A program made the position numbers and the translations under genes. A stretch of 64,000 nt of DNA from Verrucomicrobiota bacterium. GTDB taxonomy: Bacteria; Verrucomicrobiota; Verrucomicrobiia; Limisphaerales; Pedosphaeraceae. Of the stretch, positions 1-9,294 are shown in pieces. The notes beneath the pieces were generated by a model that had not been told where the DNA came from, did no database searches, and saw only the letters and a list, made by a program, of their open reading frames with translations. The stretch is from positions 62,001-126,000 of the forward strand of contig JAJPHR010000103.1 of assembly GCA_021325145.1 (NCBI GenBank), written 5' to 3'. Within the stretch, counting starts at the first letter, position 1. Each line of letters starts with the position of its first letter.

Positions 1-1
1 C

Positions 2-1312
2 GACGTTTTCAGTTTTCTGGGGCGTTCCCTCTGGTCGGGGGATGCCTGGCTGCACGGCTCCATTGATGAGTTTCGCATCTACAACGGGGAACTGAACAAG
101 TTCCAGATCGCCGCCAGCCATCAAGCCGGGCCCGACCAGACGAATTATGACGTCGGCGCGCTCACGAGTTTGGTTCTGGCTCCGGGGACCATGCCGCTCG
201 CGCTGAACAGCACGCGCCAGGTGACCGCCGCGCTCAATTTCACCCTCGCAACCAATGTCAACGTGACGGGGGATCCAAATCTCACATTAAGCTCCGACAA
301 CACCAACGTTTTCATCGTCAGCGCCGGCGGGATCATCACCGCCGCCGGGGTGGGCGCGGCCAATCTGACCGGTGTATTCAATTATGTGAACGGCAACACC
401 AGCACGCTTTACACGAATTCGGTGTTGATCACGATCAATCGCGACCAAGCGCCGTCACTGGTTCACCGTTACAGTTTCAGCGAAACCTCCGGCACGAATA
501 CCGCCGACTCGGTGGGCGGGGCGCCGTGGAACGGCACGCTGCCGCGCGGCGGCACTTTCGGCAATGGCCAGTTATCCCTCGCGGCCAGCGGTTCGCAATA
601 CGTTCAACTGCCGGCGGGCATTCTCAGCAACTATGCGGCCGTCACCATTGATGCATGGGCCAGCTTCGGAACCCTTCCCGGCGCCTGCTTCTTTTACGGA
701 TTTGGCAACATCAGCGGGAGCAGTGGATTGCAATACATCTTTTGTCAGCCCCAGAACGGGCGCGTTGCGATCACGCCTTACAACTACACGGGCGAGCAGA
801 GCACGCCCAATGCGGGCAGTTGGAGCGGCCTGACCAATCTTCATGTCACTTCGGTCTTCGATCCACCGGCGGGTTATATTGCCCTCTACACGAACGGGGT
901 TCTGGCGGCGCAAAATACCGCGGTCACGGTGTCCTTCACCTCCGTGGACGATCTGTTCAGCTACATTGGCCGCTCACTCTACAGCGGCGACTCCTATTTT
1001 GATTCGAGCCTCGATGAATTCCGAATCTACAACGGCGTCTTGCACGCGGACGAAATCCTGGCCTCGCAGGCGCTCGGTCCGAATCAATTGCTGAATAATG
1101 CCAGCCCGGCACTTGGCATCACAATCGCCAGCGGAGGCTTGACGCTCTCGTGGCCATTGGCCTCGGCGGGGTTCACACTCGCGTCCCGCGCGGATCTCGC
1201 TTCGGGGAATTGGGCCCCGGTGACAACCCCAGCGGCTCAGATTGTTGGCGGCCAGTGGCAAATCACGCTGCCCAGATCGGGAGCCACCCAGTATTACCGA
1301 TTGCAGAAATGA
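2..1312 (+). CDS. Secreted LamG-domain protein, 5' truncated by the window edge
   Basis: The frame is open from base 2, so the gene starts upstream; 436 codons are visible. The first residues already match the end of a LamG (concanavalin A-like) module (LHGSIDEFRIYNGEL). A Big_2-like Ig stretch of about 90 residues follows, then a second complete LamG module starting at LVHRYSFSETSG (about position 458) and ending at LDEFRIYNGVL. The last 60 residues form the small C-terminal domain with a W-P...YYRL ending that is common on secreted verrucomicrobial proteins. LamG modules bind glycans or act as passive beta-sandwich spacers, so the protein is probably extracellular. Its stop overlaps the next start as ATGA (1309-1312), indicating one operon with the pseudopilin gene. 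No catalytic domain is seen in the visible part. Confidence 0.85.
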   Translation, partial: DVFSFLGRSLWSGDAWLHGSIDEFRIYNGELNKFQIAASHQAGPDQTNYDVGALTSLVLAPGTMPLALNSTRQVTAALNFTLATNVNVTGDPNLTLSSDNTNVFIVSAGGIITAAGVGAANLTGVFNYVNGNTSTLYTNSVLITINRDQAPSLVHRYSFSETSGTNTADSVGGAPWNGTLPRGGTFGNGQLSLAASGSQYVQLPAGILSNYAAVTIDAWASFGTLPGACFFYGFGNISGSSGLQYIFCQPQNGRVAITPYNYTGEQSTPNAGSWSGLTNLHVTSVFDPPAGYIALYTNGVLAAQNTAVTVSFTSVDDLFSYIGRSLYSGDSYFDSSLDEFRIYNGVLHADEILASQALGPNQLLNNASPALGITIASGGLTLSWPLASAGFTLASRADLASGNWAPVTTPAAQIVGGQWQITLPRSGATQYYRLQK

Positions 1313-2151
1313 ACAATACCCATTCAAGAGAAATTGAACCAGCCGTTCCCGGCCGGAATCCGCGCGTGAGCCCGAAGGAAAAGCGCCCTGGCGCCGCTGC
1401 CTTTACGTTAATTGAATTATTGGTCGTCATTGCTATAATTGCCATCCTGGCCGGGTTGCTCCTGCCTGCGCTGGCCAAGGCGAAGGCCAAGGCCAAAAAA
1501 ATCTCATGCGTCAGCAACATGCATCAAATCGAAGTCGCCATAGCCATGTATGCCGGGGACAGCGGCGACAAATTGCCGGTTTGGCAAACAGCCGGGGGCG
1601 CAGCTCCCGCCTGGGCTTGGGACTTGCCCAGTCCCGCGGCAGACAAGATGCTAAACTCGGGCCTGACGAAGAAAACGCTTTACTGTCCGGGCACACAACC
1701 GCGCTTTACGGATACCGAGAACTTTGCCGGGCCTGGCACCGGGGCCAATTCGACGCTTTGGAATTTCGACTCCAGTGGGGGATTTCATATTATTGGCTAC
1801 GCCCTGGCGTTCTCCGGGCCCAACAGTTTGCTCTACGCGACCAATCAAAACACCACGCTTCAGCCCGAACTCATCCCGGTTCCCATGCTGGGCACCACGC
1901 TCAACATCTCCCTTTCCGACCGGGTCTTGCTGGCCGATGCCATCCTTCAGGATGCCGGCACTCAAAGCTTTTCCGTGGTGCCCGGCGGCTTCATGCAGAA
2001 CGGATTCATATACCCTCACACCAGTCCCCATTTGGACGGAAAGGTGAAACCCACGGGCGGCAATGTCGGGTTCAAGGATGCGCATGTCGAGTGGCGCAAA
2101 TTCAACCAAATGACCATCCGCACCCAGAGCGGCCAGAATTTCTGGTGGTGA
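1309..2151 (+). CDS. Type II secretion-like pseudopilin (DUF1559-type)
   Basis: A 280-residue protein with a prepilin-type N-terminus: a short polar leader of about 35 residues, then AFTLIELLVVIAIIAILAG, the methylation/cleavage motif and hydrophobic helix of type IV pilins and pseudopilins. This is followed by an alanine/lysine-rich helix (LAKAKAKAKK) and the CVSNMHQIEVAIAMYAGD segment typical of the large DUF1559-like family in Planctomycetes and Verrucomicrobia. The C-terminal part has the usual WRKF end. The ATG at 1309 is chosen because it precedes the leader directly and overlaps the preceding stop. Such proteins are thought to be processed by a prepilin peptidase and to work with the type II secretion machinery. 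The gene lies between two LamG genes, and a PilC/GspF gene occurs at 58 kb. Confidence 0.88.
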   Translation: MNNTHSREIEPAVPGRNPRVSPKEKRPGAAAFTLIELLVVIAIIAILAGLLLPALAKAKAKAKKISCVSNMHQIEVAIAMYAGDSGDKLPVWQTAGGAAPAWAWDLPSPAADKMLNSGLTKKTLYCPGTQPRFTDTENFAGPGTGANSTLWNFDSSGGFHIIGYALAFSGPNSLLYATNQNTTLQPELIPVPMLGTTLNISLSDRVLLADAILQDAGTQSFSVVPGGFMQNGFIYPHTSPHLDGKVKPTGGNVGFKDAHVEWRKFNQMTIRTQSGQNFWW

Positions 2152-2170
2152 GCGATTGGAAGGAGGCAAT

Positions 2171-5100
2171 TTGAAAAGCGCGAATCGAATGCGAATAGGG
2201 GCTTTGGCAGTGCGTTGGACTTTGCTGGTTTTGGCGGTCATGGCCGTCATGCCGTTGGCGGCTTCTGCGCAATCGCTGACTCACCGCTACAGCTTTTTCA
2301 ATGAACCCAACGGCAGCACGACCGCCACCGACGTGGTTGCCGCCGCCAACGGCACGCTCAAGGGCGGCGCATCCATTACCGGCGGCCAGCTTGTGCTGAA
2401 CGGCGCGAGTGGAAATTACGCGAGCCTGCCGGGCGGACTGATCACGGGCTATTCCGTGGTCACCGTTGAGGCCTGGGCTGATTACGGCACGCTTCCGGCC
2501 AACTGCTATTTGTTTTCCTTCGGGAACACCGATGGCAGCGGGCTGGGGGAGGATTATATCTTCTGCGCGCCACAAGCCGCGCGCATCACCATTAGCGGCG
2601 TCGATCCGGGTTACAACTCCGAGCAAAACGCCACATGTGCCAATTGGTCTGGACGAAACAACTTGCACGTCGTGGCGGTCTTCAACCCTCCAGCCGGTTA
2701 TATGGCGCTCTATACCAACGGCATTCTGGCCGCGGTCAACAATTCGGTGACCGTGCCGATGTCTTCGGTGAACAACGCCTTCAGCTATATCGGCAAGTCG
2801 CTTTACAACAGCGACCCTTACGCTCCCATCAAGGTGGATGAGTTTCGCATTTGGAACGGCGCGCTCAACGGACTTCAGGCTGCGGCCGACTATCTGGCTG
2901 GACCCACGGTTACCAACGCCAACCCGGGAACGGTGACGAACATTCAATTGACTGTTGCCGGTTCAGTGGTTCAGGGCGCCAAACAGAATGCAACGGTCAT
3001 CGGCAAGGCTTCCAACATTCCTTATACGGTGGATATCACGCGGATCTGCGCCTATTCGTCCGGCGATACGAACGTTCTCACGGTCAATCCCACCAATGGC
3101 CTCATAACCGCCGCCGGCCCCGGCACCAATGTCATCGTCGCGCAATACGGCAGCGTGTCGTCCACTCAATCAATCGTCGTGGTGCCGCCCGTATCAACGC
3201 TCACGCATCGGTACAGCTTCTTTGGCGAACCCAATGGCAGCCTGACGGCCACGGATTCAATCGCTGCCGCCAACGGCACGCTCAAAGGCGGCGCCGTCAT
3301 CACCAGCGGCCAGCTCGTCTTAAATGGCGCGAGCGGAACTTACGTCAACTTGCCGGCGAATCTCATTAACTCCGGCTATTCCGGAGTGACCATCGAAACT
3401 TGGGCCTCGTTCGCCCCGACGCTTCCAGTCAGTTTTCTCTTCGGGTTCGGCAATACCAACGGCCCCTTTGGGACGAACTACATCTTTTGCACAGCCCAAC
3501 TCGGCCGCTCGGCCATTACGCCCACCACGTACTACGGCGAACAAGGCGTGACCACCGGCGGATGGGCCGGTCAAACCAATCTTCACGTGGTGACGGTCTT
3601 CGAACCGCCTGTGGGTTATGTGGCGATCTACACGAACGGAGCCCTGGCGGGAATCAACAACAGCGTGACGACGCCATTGTCGGCGGTGAATGACGTTTAC
3701 AGTTTCATCGGCCGGTCGCTCTTTTCCGGCGATTCCTATCTTCCCGGCAGCATGACCGAATTCCGCATCTACAACGGACCCTTGAGCGCGCAACAAATTG
3801 CGCTGGACGCGGCGACTGGTCCCGCGCAGATCATCACCAGCGCCGGGGCTTTGCAGTCGGTGCAGTTGCTGTTGACCAGCCACCTGGCCGCCGGCGTTGC
3901 GGCACAGGCGCAGTTCATCGGCAATTTTGCGAATGTCTCGAACGTAAACCTGTTCACTTATGGCGCGCCCGCCGTCGTGACCGACAATTCGAATGTGCTC
4001 AGCGTGACCGCGTCCGGCCTGATAACGGCCATCACCCCCGGGGCGACCGCAAATGTGATTGCGTCCTATGGCGGCTTGAGCGCCACTCAAAGTGTGACGG
4101 TCGCCGGGTTCGCGACCAACCAATTCGTGTTCGACAGTTTCGGCGATGGTTTCTGGACGATTGCCAACCAGGGGAACGGCAACAATCTCGTGGCCAACAA
4201 TAACGGCGCCAGTCAGGCAACCGCCGCCAACACCGCGGCCCAGCAACAGTTCGAACTTCTTTATAACCTGGACACCGCCTCGTTTCGCATTCGTCAGCAC
4301 TCCAGCTGGCTGTGTGTTGGCACCTGGAATGGCATCACGGCGCCCGGCGCGGCGGTTGCCACGGTGCCAAATTACACGGCGGCGGCCTCGCAACGCTGGT
4401 ATTTTGTCAATGCGGGCGGAGGTTACTATCGCATCTTCAATGCCGCCACGAACCTGGTGCTGCAGACCGATAATGGAAATCCTGCTGTCGTCACCCTGGC
4501 CCAGCCGTCTCCCAACGCCTTTCAACTCTGGCAATTCGTTTACCAAACGCATTACCTCAAGAAAGGCACGGCCGGTTACGAAGGGGACTGGTCGCCATTC
4601 GAGCTGACTTGGGCTTACAATTACGATGATCACACCGGAGTCTCCCTGCCGGCCCAGGTGAACTTTGTGCCCATGATTCACGACGCGAATTGGGAGCCCA
4701 TGAGCGATGTCCAGTCGCGTTCAGGGGGATGGCGCTCCGGCCCGCAGCCCGCCTATTTGCTGACTTATAACGAACCCGATAACAGCACGCAGGCGAACAT
4801 GAGCACGAACCAGGTCATCGGCCTGTGGCCGCAGCTTCAGGCCTTGAATGTGCCGCTGGTCAGCCCGGCGATGCAAAATACCTACGACTCCTGGGCCTAT
4901 AACTTTTTCAGCCTGATCGCCAGCAACAATTACCGTGTGGATTACACGGCCGTGCATTTGTATGTTCCGCCGAATGCCTCCTCCCTTATCAACAACCTGC
5001 ACAGCGTCTATACCACCTGGAACCGGCCGGTTTGGCTGACGGAGTTCTCGCCGGTGGATTGGAGCAATACCATGTCCTGGTCCGAGGATGACAATTATAA

Positions 5101-6217
5101 CTTTCTGGCGGAGTTCATGTGGCAGGCGGAGGACCAGGAATGGTTCAAGCGTTATTCCATCTTCCCATTCAGCGGCACGCCTTCCACCAATCCCTGGGAC
5201 GTCAATGGCCATCGCGGGGACTTCTTTCTCGCTGACGGTTCCACGCTTACGCCTTACGGCGAACTCTACGCCACCTGGGACGCGGACCGCGCGCTGCACG
5301 GCCTGACCCCTTATATCATTCACAATCTGGCCACCAGTTTCCGGCTGGCTTCGAGTAACTCCGTCAGTTCGCCCGCGTCCTCATCCATCCGGGTGCGAAA
5401 CGCCACCACGGAATGGTGCCTTCTGCCCGCCCCAAATAATAACTGGTACATCATTTCCCTCAGTGACGGCCGCCGATTGAGCGACACGAATGGAGTCCTG
5501 GGTCTGGCTGCGATCGGGACCGTGGGATCAGCGGTGGAATGGAATTTCACCGGGCCGGATGGCAGCGGCTATTATTTCGTTGGCAACCCGGCTGGAGCGC
5601 ACAACCTCAATGCTTCCGGCACGGCCCCGGCCATCTCGTTCAGTACGGTCAGTTCCTCCACGCAGAACAACAATACCCGCTGGCGCTTCGTCAAACCCTA
5701 TCAGCCGGTGGCGATCAACACCAATGTGCCCACGAATCCCAGCATCGTCTTCGCCACCGCCGGGGACGGAACGGTTTCCATGGGCTGGACCACTGGCGGC
5801 GGCGCTTATTTCAACGTCTATCGCGGGATTGCTTCCGGCGGACCTTACTCACGCCTCGCCACCGGCCTGACACACGCGGCTTTTCTGGACAATACCTGCG
5901 CCAATGGCAATCGCTATTATTATGTCGTCACGGCGATGAATTTGCCGGGGGTGGAATCCGGTTTTTCCGCCGAAGCCAGCGCGCAGCCGGTGTCCATGAG
6001 CCCGCCGCAACTTGGCTTTGGAATTGGCGGTGGCGGAATTCTGTTAAACTGGCCAGTGGACCACACCGGCTGGGAGTTGCAGGCGCAGACGAATTCCGCT
6101 GGCGTCGGCTTGGGCGGCGCCTGGGTGACGGTAGCCGGCTCGACTGCCACGAATCAGATCACCCTTCCCCTGGACCCGGTTGACGGCTCGATCTTCTATC
6201 GGCTCGTTTATCCGTGA
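2171..6217 (+). CDS. Giant secreted LamG / lectin / glycoside hydrolase protein
   Basis: About 1348 residues. TTG at 2171 is chosen because AGGAGG (2161-2166) lies 4 bases upstream; ATG at 2189 and TTG at 2156 are alternatives. A signal peptide (RWTLLVLAVMAVMPLAASAQ) is followed by LamG 1, a Big-like linker, LamG 2 (starting near 3199), a second linker, a ricin-like lectin segment (about 4130-4550), then a (beta/alpha)8 glycosidase-like core. In that core YNEPD (about 4770) and WLTEFSPVDW (about 5035) look like the acid/base and nucleophile glutamates of clan-A enzymes such as GH128. A second lectin-like segment, a fibronectin III-like domain and a C-terminal LLNWP...FYRLVYP domain follow. 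The likely role is extracellular beta-glucan hydrolysis; the exact GH family is inferred from motifs only. Confidence 0.82.
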   Translation: MKSANRMRIGALAVRWTLLVLAVMAVMPLAASAQSLTHRYSFFNEPNGSTTATDVVAAANGTLKGGASITGGQLVLNGASGNYASLPGGLITGYSVVTVEAWADYGTLPANCYLFSFGNTDGSGLGEDYIFCAPQAARITISGVDPGYNSEQNATCANWSGRNNLHVVAVFNPPAGYMALYTNGILAAVNNSVTVPMSSVNNAFSYIGKSLYNSDPYAPIKVDEFRIWNGALNGLQAAADYLAGPTVTNANPGTVTNIQLTVAGSVVQGAKQNATVIGKASNIPYTVDITRICAYSSGDTNVLTVNPTNGLITAAGPGTNVIVAQYGSVSSTQSIVVVPPVSTLTHRYSFFGEPNGSLTATDSIAAANGTLKGGAVITSGQLVLNGASGTYVNLPANLINSGYSGVTIETWASFAPTLPVSFLFGFGNTNGPFGTNYIFCTAQLGRSAITPTTYYGEQGVTTGGWAGQTNLHVVTVFEPPVGYVAIYTNGALAGINNSVTTPLSAVNDVYSFIGRSLFSGDSYLPGSMTEFRIYNGPLSAQQIALDAATGPAQIITSAGALQSVQLLLTSHLAAGVAAQAQFIGNFANVSNVNLFTYGAPAVVTDNSNVLSVTASGLITAITPGATANVIASYGGLSATQSVTVAGFATNQFVFDSFGDGFWTIANQGNGNNLVANNNGASQATAANTAAQQQFELLYNLDTASFRIRQHSSWLCVGTWNGITAPGAAVATVPNYTAAASQRWYFVNAGGGYYRIFNAATNLVLQTDNGNPAVVTLAQPSPNAFQLWQFVYQTHYLKKGTAGYEGDWSPFELTWAYNYDDHTGVSLPAQVNFVPMIHDANWEPMSDVQSRSGGWRSGPQPAYLLTYNEPDNSTQANMSTNQVIGLWPQLQALNVPLVSPAMQNTYDSWAYNFFSLIASNNYRVDYTAVHLYVPPNASSLINNLHSVYTTWNRPVWLTEFSPVDWSNTMSWSEDDNYNFLAEFMWQAEDQEWFKRYSIFPFSGTPSTNPWDVNGHRGDFFLADGSTLTPYGELYATWDADRALHGLTPYIIHNLATSFRLASSNSVSSPASSSIRVRNATTEWCLLPAPNNNWYIISLSDGRRLSDTNGVLGLAAIGTVGSAVEWNFTGPDGSGYYFVGNPAGAHNLNASGTAPAISFSTVSSSTQNNNTRWRFVKPYQPVAINTNVPTNPSIVFATAGDGTVSMGWTTGGGAYFNVYRGIASGGPYSRLATGLTHAAFLDNTCANGNRYYYVVTAMNLPGVESGFSAEASAQPVSMSPPQLGFGIGGGGILLNWPVDHTGWELQAQTNSAGVGLGGAWVTVAGSTATNQITLPLDPVDGSIFYRLVYP

Positions 6218-6248
6218 CTCTCAACCGTATTTATTCAACGTTGTTCCA

Positions 6249-8645
6249 ATGAATCATTCGAATCGCGGCAAAAATACCGGAACGATTTTACTGATCCTTG
6301 CCGGTTGCGCGCTGGCCCGGGCGGCTTTCGCCCAGGCGACCATCACCGTTGATGTGGACAAGCCCGGGCACAAAATCTCCCCGCTGCTATGGGGCATTTT
6401 TTTCGAGGACATCAACCTGTCCGCCGATGGCGGCATCTATCCCGAACGCGTTCGCAACCGGTCCTTCGAGGATTCGGCCCGCCCGGAATATTGGCGGCTG
6501 CTGAACGCGTACGACGGCAACAGCCGCATGGCCATCGATACATCCGAGCCGCTCAATCCACTCAACCGGCGCAGCCTGCGTGTGAACGTGGATGGCGCTT
6601 TCACGCTGGAGAACGAGGGATACTGGGGCATGAATATCGAACGAGGCGAGACTTACGCGTTCAAGGCGGCGGCTCGCGCGACGAACGGCTTTCAAGGGCC
6701 GGTGACGGTCCGCGCCGTGAGCGTGACGGGCGCCGAGTTGGCCCGTGGTGAAATCCCCGCTCTCGACGACCATTGGAAATATTACTCGCTCAACCTGGTC
6801 GCAACGGACGGCGACCCACAGGCACGATTGCAAGTTTCCGCCGCCGGGAAAGGAACGTTATACCTCGACATGGTTTCCTTGCTGCCGCGGAAAACCTGGA
6901 AGGACCATGGGTTGCGGGTTGATTTGGCGGATGCGCTGGCGGCGTTGCATCCTTCGTTCATGCGCTTCCCGGGCGGCAATTGGGTCGAGGGAGAGGACCG
7001 CGCGCATATGTATCGTTGGAAAACCACAATTGGCCCAATCGACACGCGAACGCCGCTCTGGAATACCTGGGGTTACGGCACCACGCAGGGGCTCGGCTTC
7101 CACGAATATCTGCAACTGTGCGAGGATTTGGGCGCTGAACCGCTCTTTTGCATCAACGCCGGCATGACGCTCCACGACAGCGTGCCCATGGATGAGGTGG
7201 GTCCATGGGTGCAGGACGCGCTCGATGCGATTGAATATGCCAACGGCCCCACGAACACAACCTGGGGCGGGCAGCGCGCCGCCAACGGGCATCCCGCGCC
7301 GTTCAACCTGAAATACATGGAGATCGGCAACGAAAATGGCGGGCCGGATTATCACCAGCGCTGGGGGCTGCTGGTCAATGCCATCCGCGAAAAATATCCC
7401 CGGATGCAGTTGATTGTGAACACCGACTTGCGCGGCCGCCCTTATCCGCGCGATCCGAAGCCGGACATCGTGGACGAACATTACTACGAATCGCCGGAAT
7501 CCTTTATGTGGCGTGCCGACCAGTACGACAGCTATGACCGCAAGGGGCCTAAGATTTTCATCGGCGAATATGCCGTCACTGAAAATGCCGGCAAGGGCAA
7601 CCTCCACGCCGCGCTGGGCGAGGCGGCGTTCATGACCGGCATGGAGCGCAATTCGGACGTGGTCCTCATGGCCAGTTATGCGCCGTTGTTCGTCAATTTG
7701 AATCACCGCGCCTGGAACCCGGATCTCATCAACTTCGACAACTCACGCTGGTACGGCCTGCCCGGCTATTATGTGCAGCAAATGTTCAGCGAAAATCGCG
7801 GCGATGTCACCCTGCCGGTTTCCGTGTCCGCGCCGCCGGCCCATCCCGGCATCGAAACCGGCGCCATCGGAGTCGGCACCTGGAGAACGCAGGCCGAATT
7901 CCAGGACGTCAAGGTGATCGCGCCGGACGGGGCGGTATTATTTGCCTCCGACTTCAGCACCAACAGCAACGGCTGGCGGTTCCAGGGTGGCGACTGGCAG
8001 GTGGCCGACGGGGCCTTGCATCAGTCCAGCGGCAGCGAGAATGTCCGCGCCGTCACGGGCGATAAATCCTGGACCGATTACACGCTCAGTTTAAAAGCTC
8101 GCAAACTCGGCGGCAGTGAAGGGTTCCTCATTCTTTTTCACATCAACGACGACACAACCAAGAATTGGTGGAACATCGGCGGCTGGGGCAACTCCGCCAA
8201 TGGCATCGAACTGGATAATAACATCGTTACCCGCACGCCCGGCGGCATTGAAAGCGGCCGCTGGTACGACATTCGCGTGGATGTCCGGGGCAACCACGTG
8301 CAATGTTACCTCGACGGCAGGCTGGTGCATGATTTGAATTACAAGCCGTTGAAAGGCCTCTTCGCCAGCGCCTCGCGCGACGGTAAAACCGGCGGAGTGA
8401 TCCTGAAAGTGGTCAATGTGACCACCAGCCCCATGGACGTGGACATCAACCTCAATGGCGGGAAAAATTTGGGCGGCGCCGCAAAAGCCATCGTGTTGAC
8501 TTCAGGCAGTCCGCTGGACGAAAACTCACTGCAAAATCCCACGAAGGTTTCCCCGCGCACCGATACCTTTAATTATCAGGGCGGGCGCTTGCGCCGGAGT
8601 TTCCCCGGCAGTTCGGTTACCGTTCTGCTTCTGGGCGGGAAGTGA
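6249..8645 (+). CDS. Alpha-L-arabinofuranosidase (GH51) with appended beta-sandwich module
   Basis: 798 residues from ATG 6249; the longer open frame upstream lacks family similarity. A signal peptide (ILLILAGCALARAAFAQ) implies export. The GH51 hallmarks are HKISPLLWGIFFEDINLSADGGIY near the N-terminus, MRFPGGNWVEG, the acid/base motif MEIGNENGG (about 7318) and the nucleophile motif FIGEYAVTE (about 7557). Between about 7930 and 8440 there is an extra laminin-G/DUF1080-like sandwich (FASDFSTNSNGWRFQGGDW ... FLILFHINDD) inserted before the usual C-terminal beta-domain. Such enzymes release terminal arabinofuranose from arabinan and arabinoxylan. The gene follows the LamG/glycosidase gene by 31 bases on the same strand, consistent with a shared plant-polysaccharide degradation function. 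Confidence 0.92.
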   Translation: MNHSNRGKNTGTILLILAGCALARAAFAQATITVDVDKPGHKISPLLWGIFFEDINLSADGGIYPERVRNRSFEDSARPEYWRLLNAYDGNSRMAIDTSEPLNPLNRRSLRVNVDGAFTLENEGYWGMNIERGETYAFKAAARATNGFQGPVTVRAVSVTGAELARGEIPALDDHWKYYSLNLVATDGDPQARLQVSAAGKGTLYLDMVSLLPRKTWKDHGLRVDLADALAALHPSFMRFPGGNWVEGEDRAHMYRWKTTIGPIDTRTPLWNTWGYGTTQGLGFHEYLQLCEDLGAEPLFCINAGMTLHDSVPMDEVGPWVQDALDAIEYANGPTNTTWGGQRAANGHPAPFNLKYMEIGNENGGPDYHQRWGLLVNAIREKYPRMQLIVNTDLRGRPYPRDPKPDIVDEHYYESPESFMWRADQYDSYDRKGPKIFIGEYAVTENAGKGNLHAALGEAAFMTGMERNSDVVLMASYAPLFVNLNHRAWNPDLINFDNSRWYGLPGYYVQQMFSENRGDVTLPVSVSAPPAHPGIETGAIGVGTWRTQAEFQDVKVIAPDGAVLFASDFSTNSNGWRFQGGDWQVADGALHQSSGSENVRAVTGDKSWTDYTLSLKARKLGGSEGFLILFHINDDTTKNWWNIGGWGNSANGIELDNNIVTRTPGGIESGRWYDIRVDVRGNHVQCYLDGRLVHDLNYKPLKGLFASASRDGKTGGVILKVVNVTTSPMDVDINLNGGKNLGGAAKAIVLTSGSPLDENSLQNPTKVSPRTDTFNYQGGRLRRSFPGSSVTVLLLGGK

Positions 8646-8699
8646 AATGCAGGCCCGACATTGCTGACCTAAACAGCCCGTAGAGCCTCGTTGCCTGTG

Positions 8700-8788
8700 A
8701 CAGCTAATCGCCCAGATGGATGGCGAGCCGTATCGGACAGAGCGGAACCGAAAGCGCCAACGGCGATTGGCTCCGGCTTTTGTTAGAC
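8700..8788 (-). repeat. attC-like cassette element, site 1
   Basis: Read on the minus strand, directly after the stop of the 8795-9205 gene, the sequence is GTCTAAC followed by AAAAGCCGGAGCCAATCGCC and a short inverted repeat (GCCAATCGCCGTTGGC). This matches the R''-type core (RYYYAAC) and inner arm of integron attC sites and matches site 3 closely. The far end near 8703-8709 (GATTAGC) is a poor GTTRRRY. The boundaries are approximate. Confidence 0.5.
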
Positions 8789-8794
8789 GGCACA

Positions 8795-9205
8795 CTACCG
8801 CTTGGTATATATGACGGTATCCAAGTTTTCGGCAATCGTGTGGAGAACCCAAATGTTGGTTTGTCCATATCGTGGTTCCCATGCCAGACCGAACCCAGCA
8901 TGGCCATCGCTCCCTAGTAATAGCCAAACACATTGAGGGCTCACCTGAATCTTAACAGGATGCAAATCCGTGATTATTTTGGGGAGTGATGGATCTGTCA
9001 CAGCAATATTAACGACCTCGTTCGTGCCAAGTGGATGCGCCGTCAAAATGGAATCACACACTGCCGTAAAATCGGCATAATACTTAGCGCTTTTATGCCG
9101 CAGTCCAAAATACTGTGGGTTGAGCAACATCGGGACGAACGAAACGAATCCGAGGATAAAGGCCACGACCAAACCCACTACTAGCATGATTCGAGATGCG
9201 TGCAT
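8795..9205 (-). CDS. Membrane-anchored orphan protein in cassette-like array
   Basis: 136 residues. One N-terminal transmembrane segment (RIMLVVGLVVAFILGFVSFV) is followed by an exported or cytoplasmic globular part of about 110 residues with no motif that I recognise (for example TDPSLPKIITDLHPVKIQV and AWEPRYGQTNIWVL). Base composition is visibly more AT-rich than in neighbouring genes. It is the third of three same-strand genes separated by attC-like elements, with site 2 immediately before its start and site 1 immediately after its stop, so it may be a mobile gene cassette. I cannot assign a function. Confidence 0.6.
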   Translation of the reverse strand: MHASRIMLVVGLVVAFILGFVSFVPMLLNPQYFGLRHKSAKYYADFTAVCDSILTAHPLGTNEVVNIAVTDPSLPKIITDLHPVKIQVSPQCVWLLLGSDGHAGFGLAWEPRYGQTNIWVLHTIAENLDTVIYTKR

Positions 9206-9210
9206 ATGCC

Positions 9211-9294
9211 GTCTACGGACCCAAGCTCAGCAACTCGGCCCACGTTTGCAACCGGAGCGTGATGGCCGGGTTCGCCGCTTCTGGCTTGTTGGAA
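9211..9294 (-). repeat. attC-like cassette element, site 2
   Basis: The most complete of the four elements. On the plus strand it runs from GTCTACGGACCCAAGCTCAG to CTTCTGGCTTGTTGGAAC. The left part resembles the GGCCCCAAGCTCAG arm of site 4, and the right part resembles the GGCGACTTGTTAGGC arm of site 3. It fills almost exactly the gap between the stop of the 9295 gene and the start of the 9205 gene, which is where attC sites lie between integron cassettes. Confidence 0.5.

Noticed and set aside
2102..4681. Long minus-strand frames inside the giant LamG gene
   Set aside because: They overlap conserved LamG and lectin domains on the plus strand and contain no recognisable domain.
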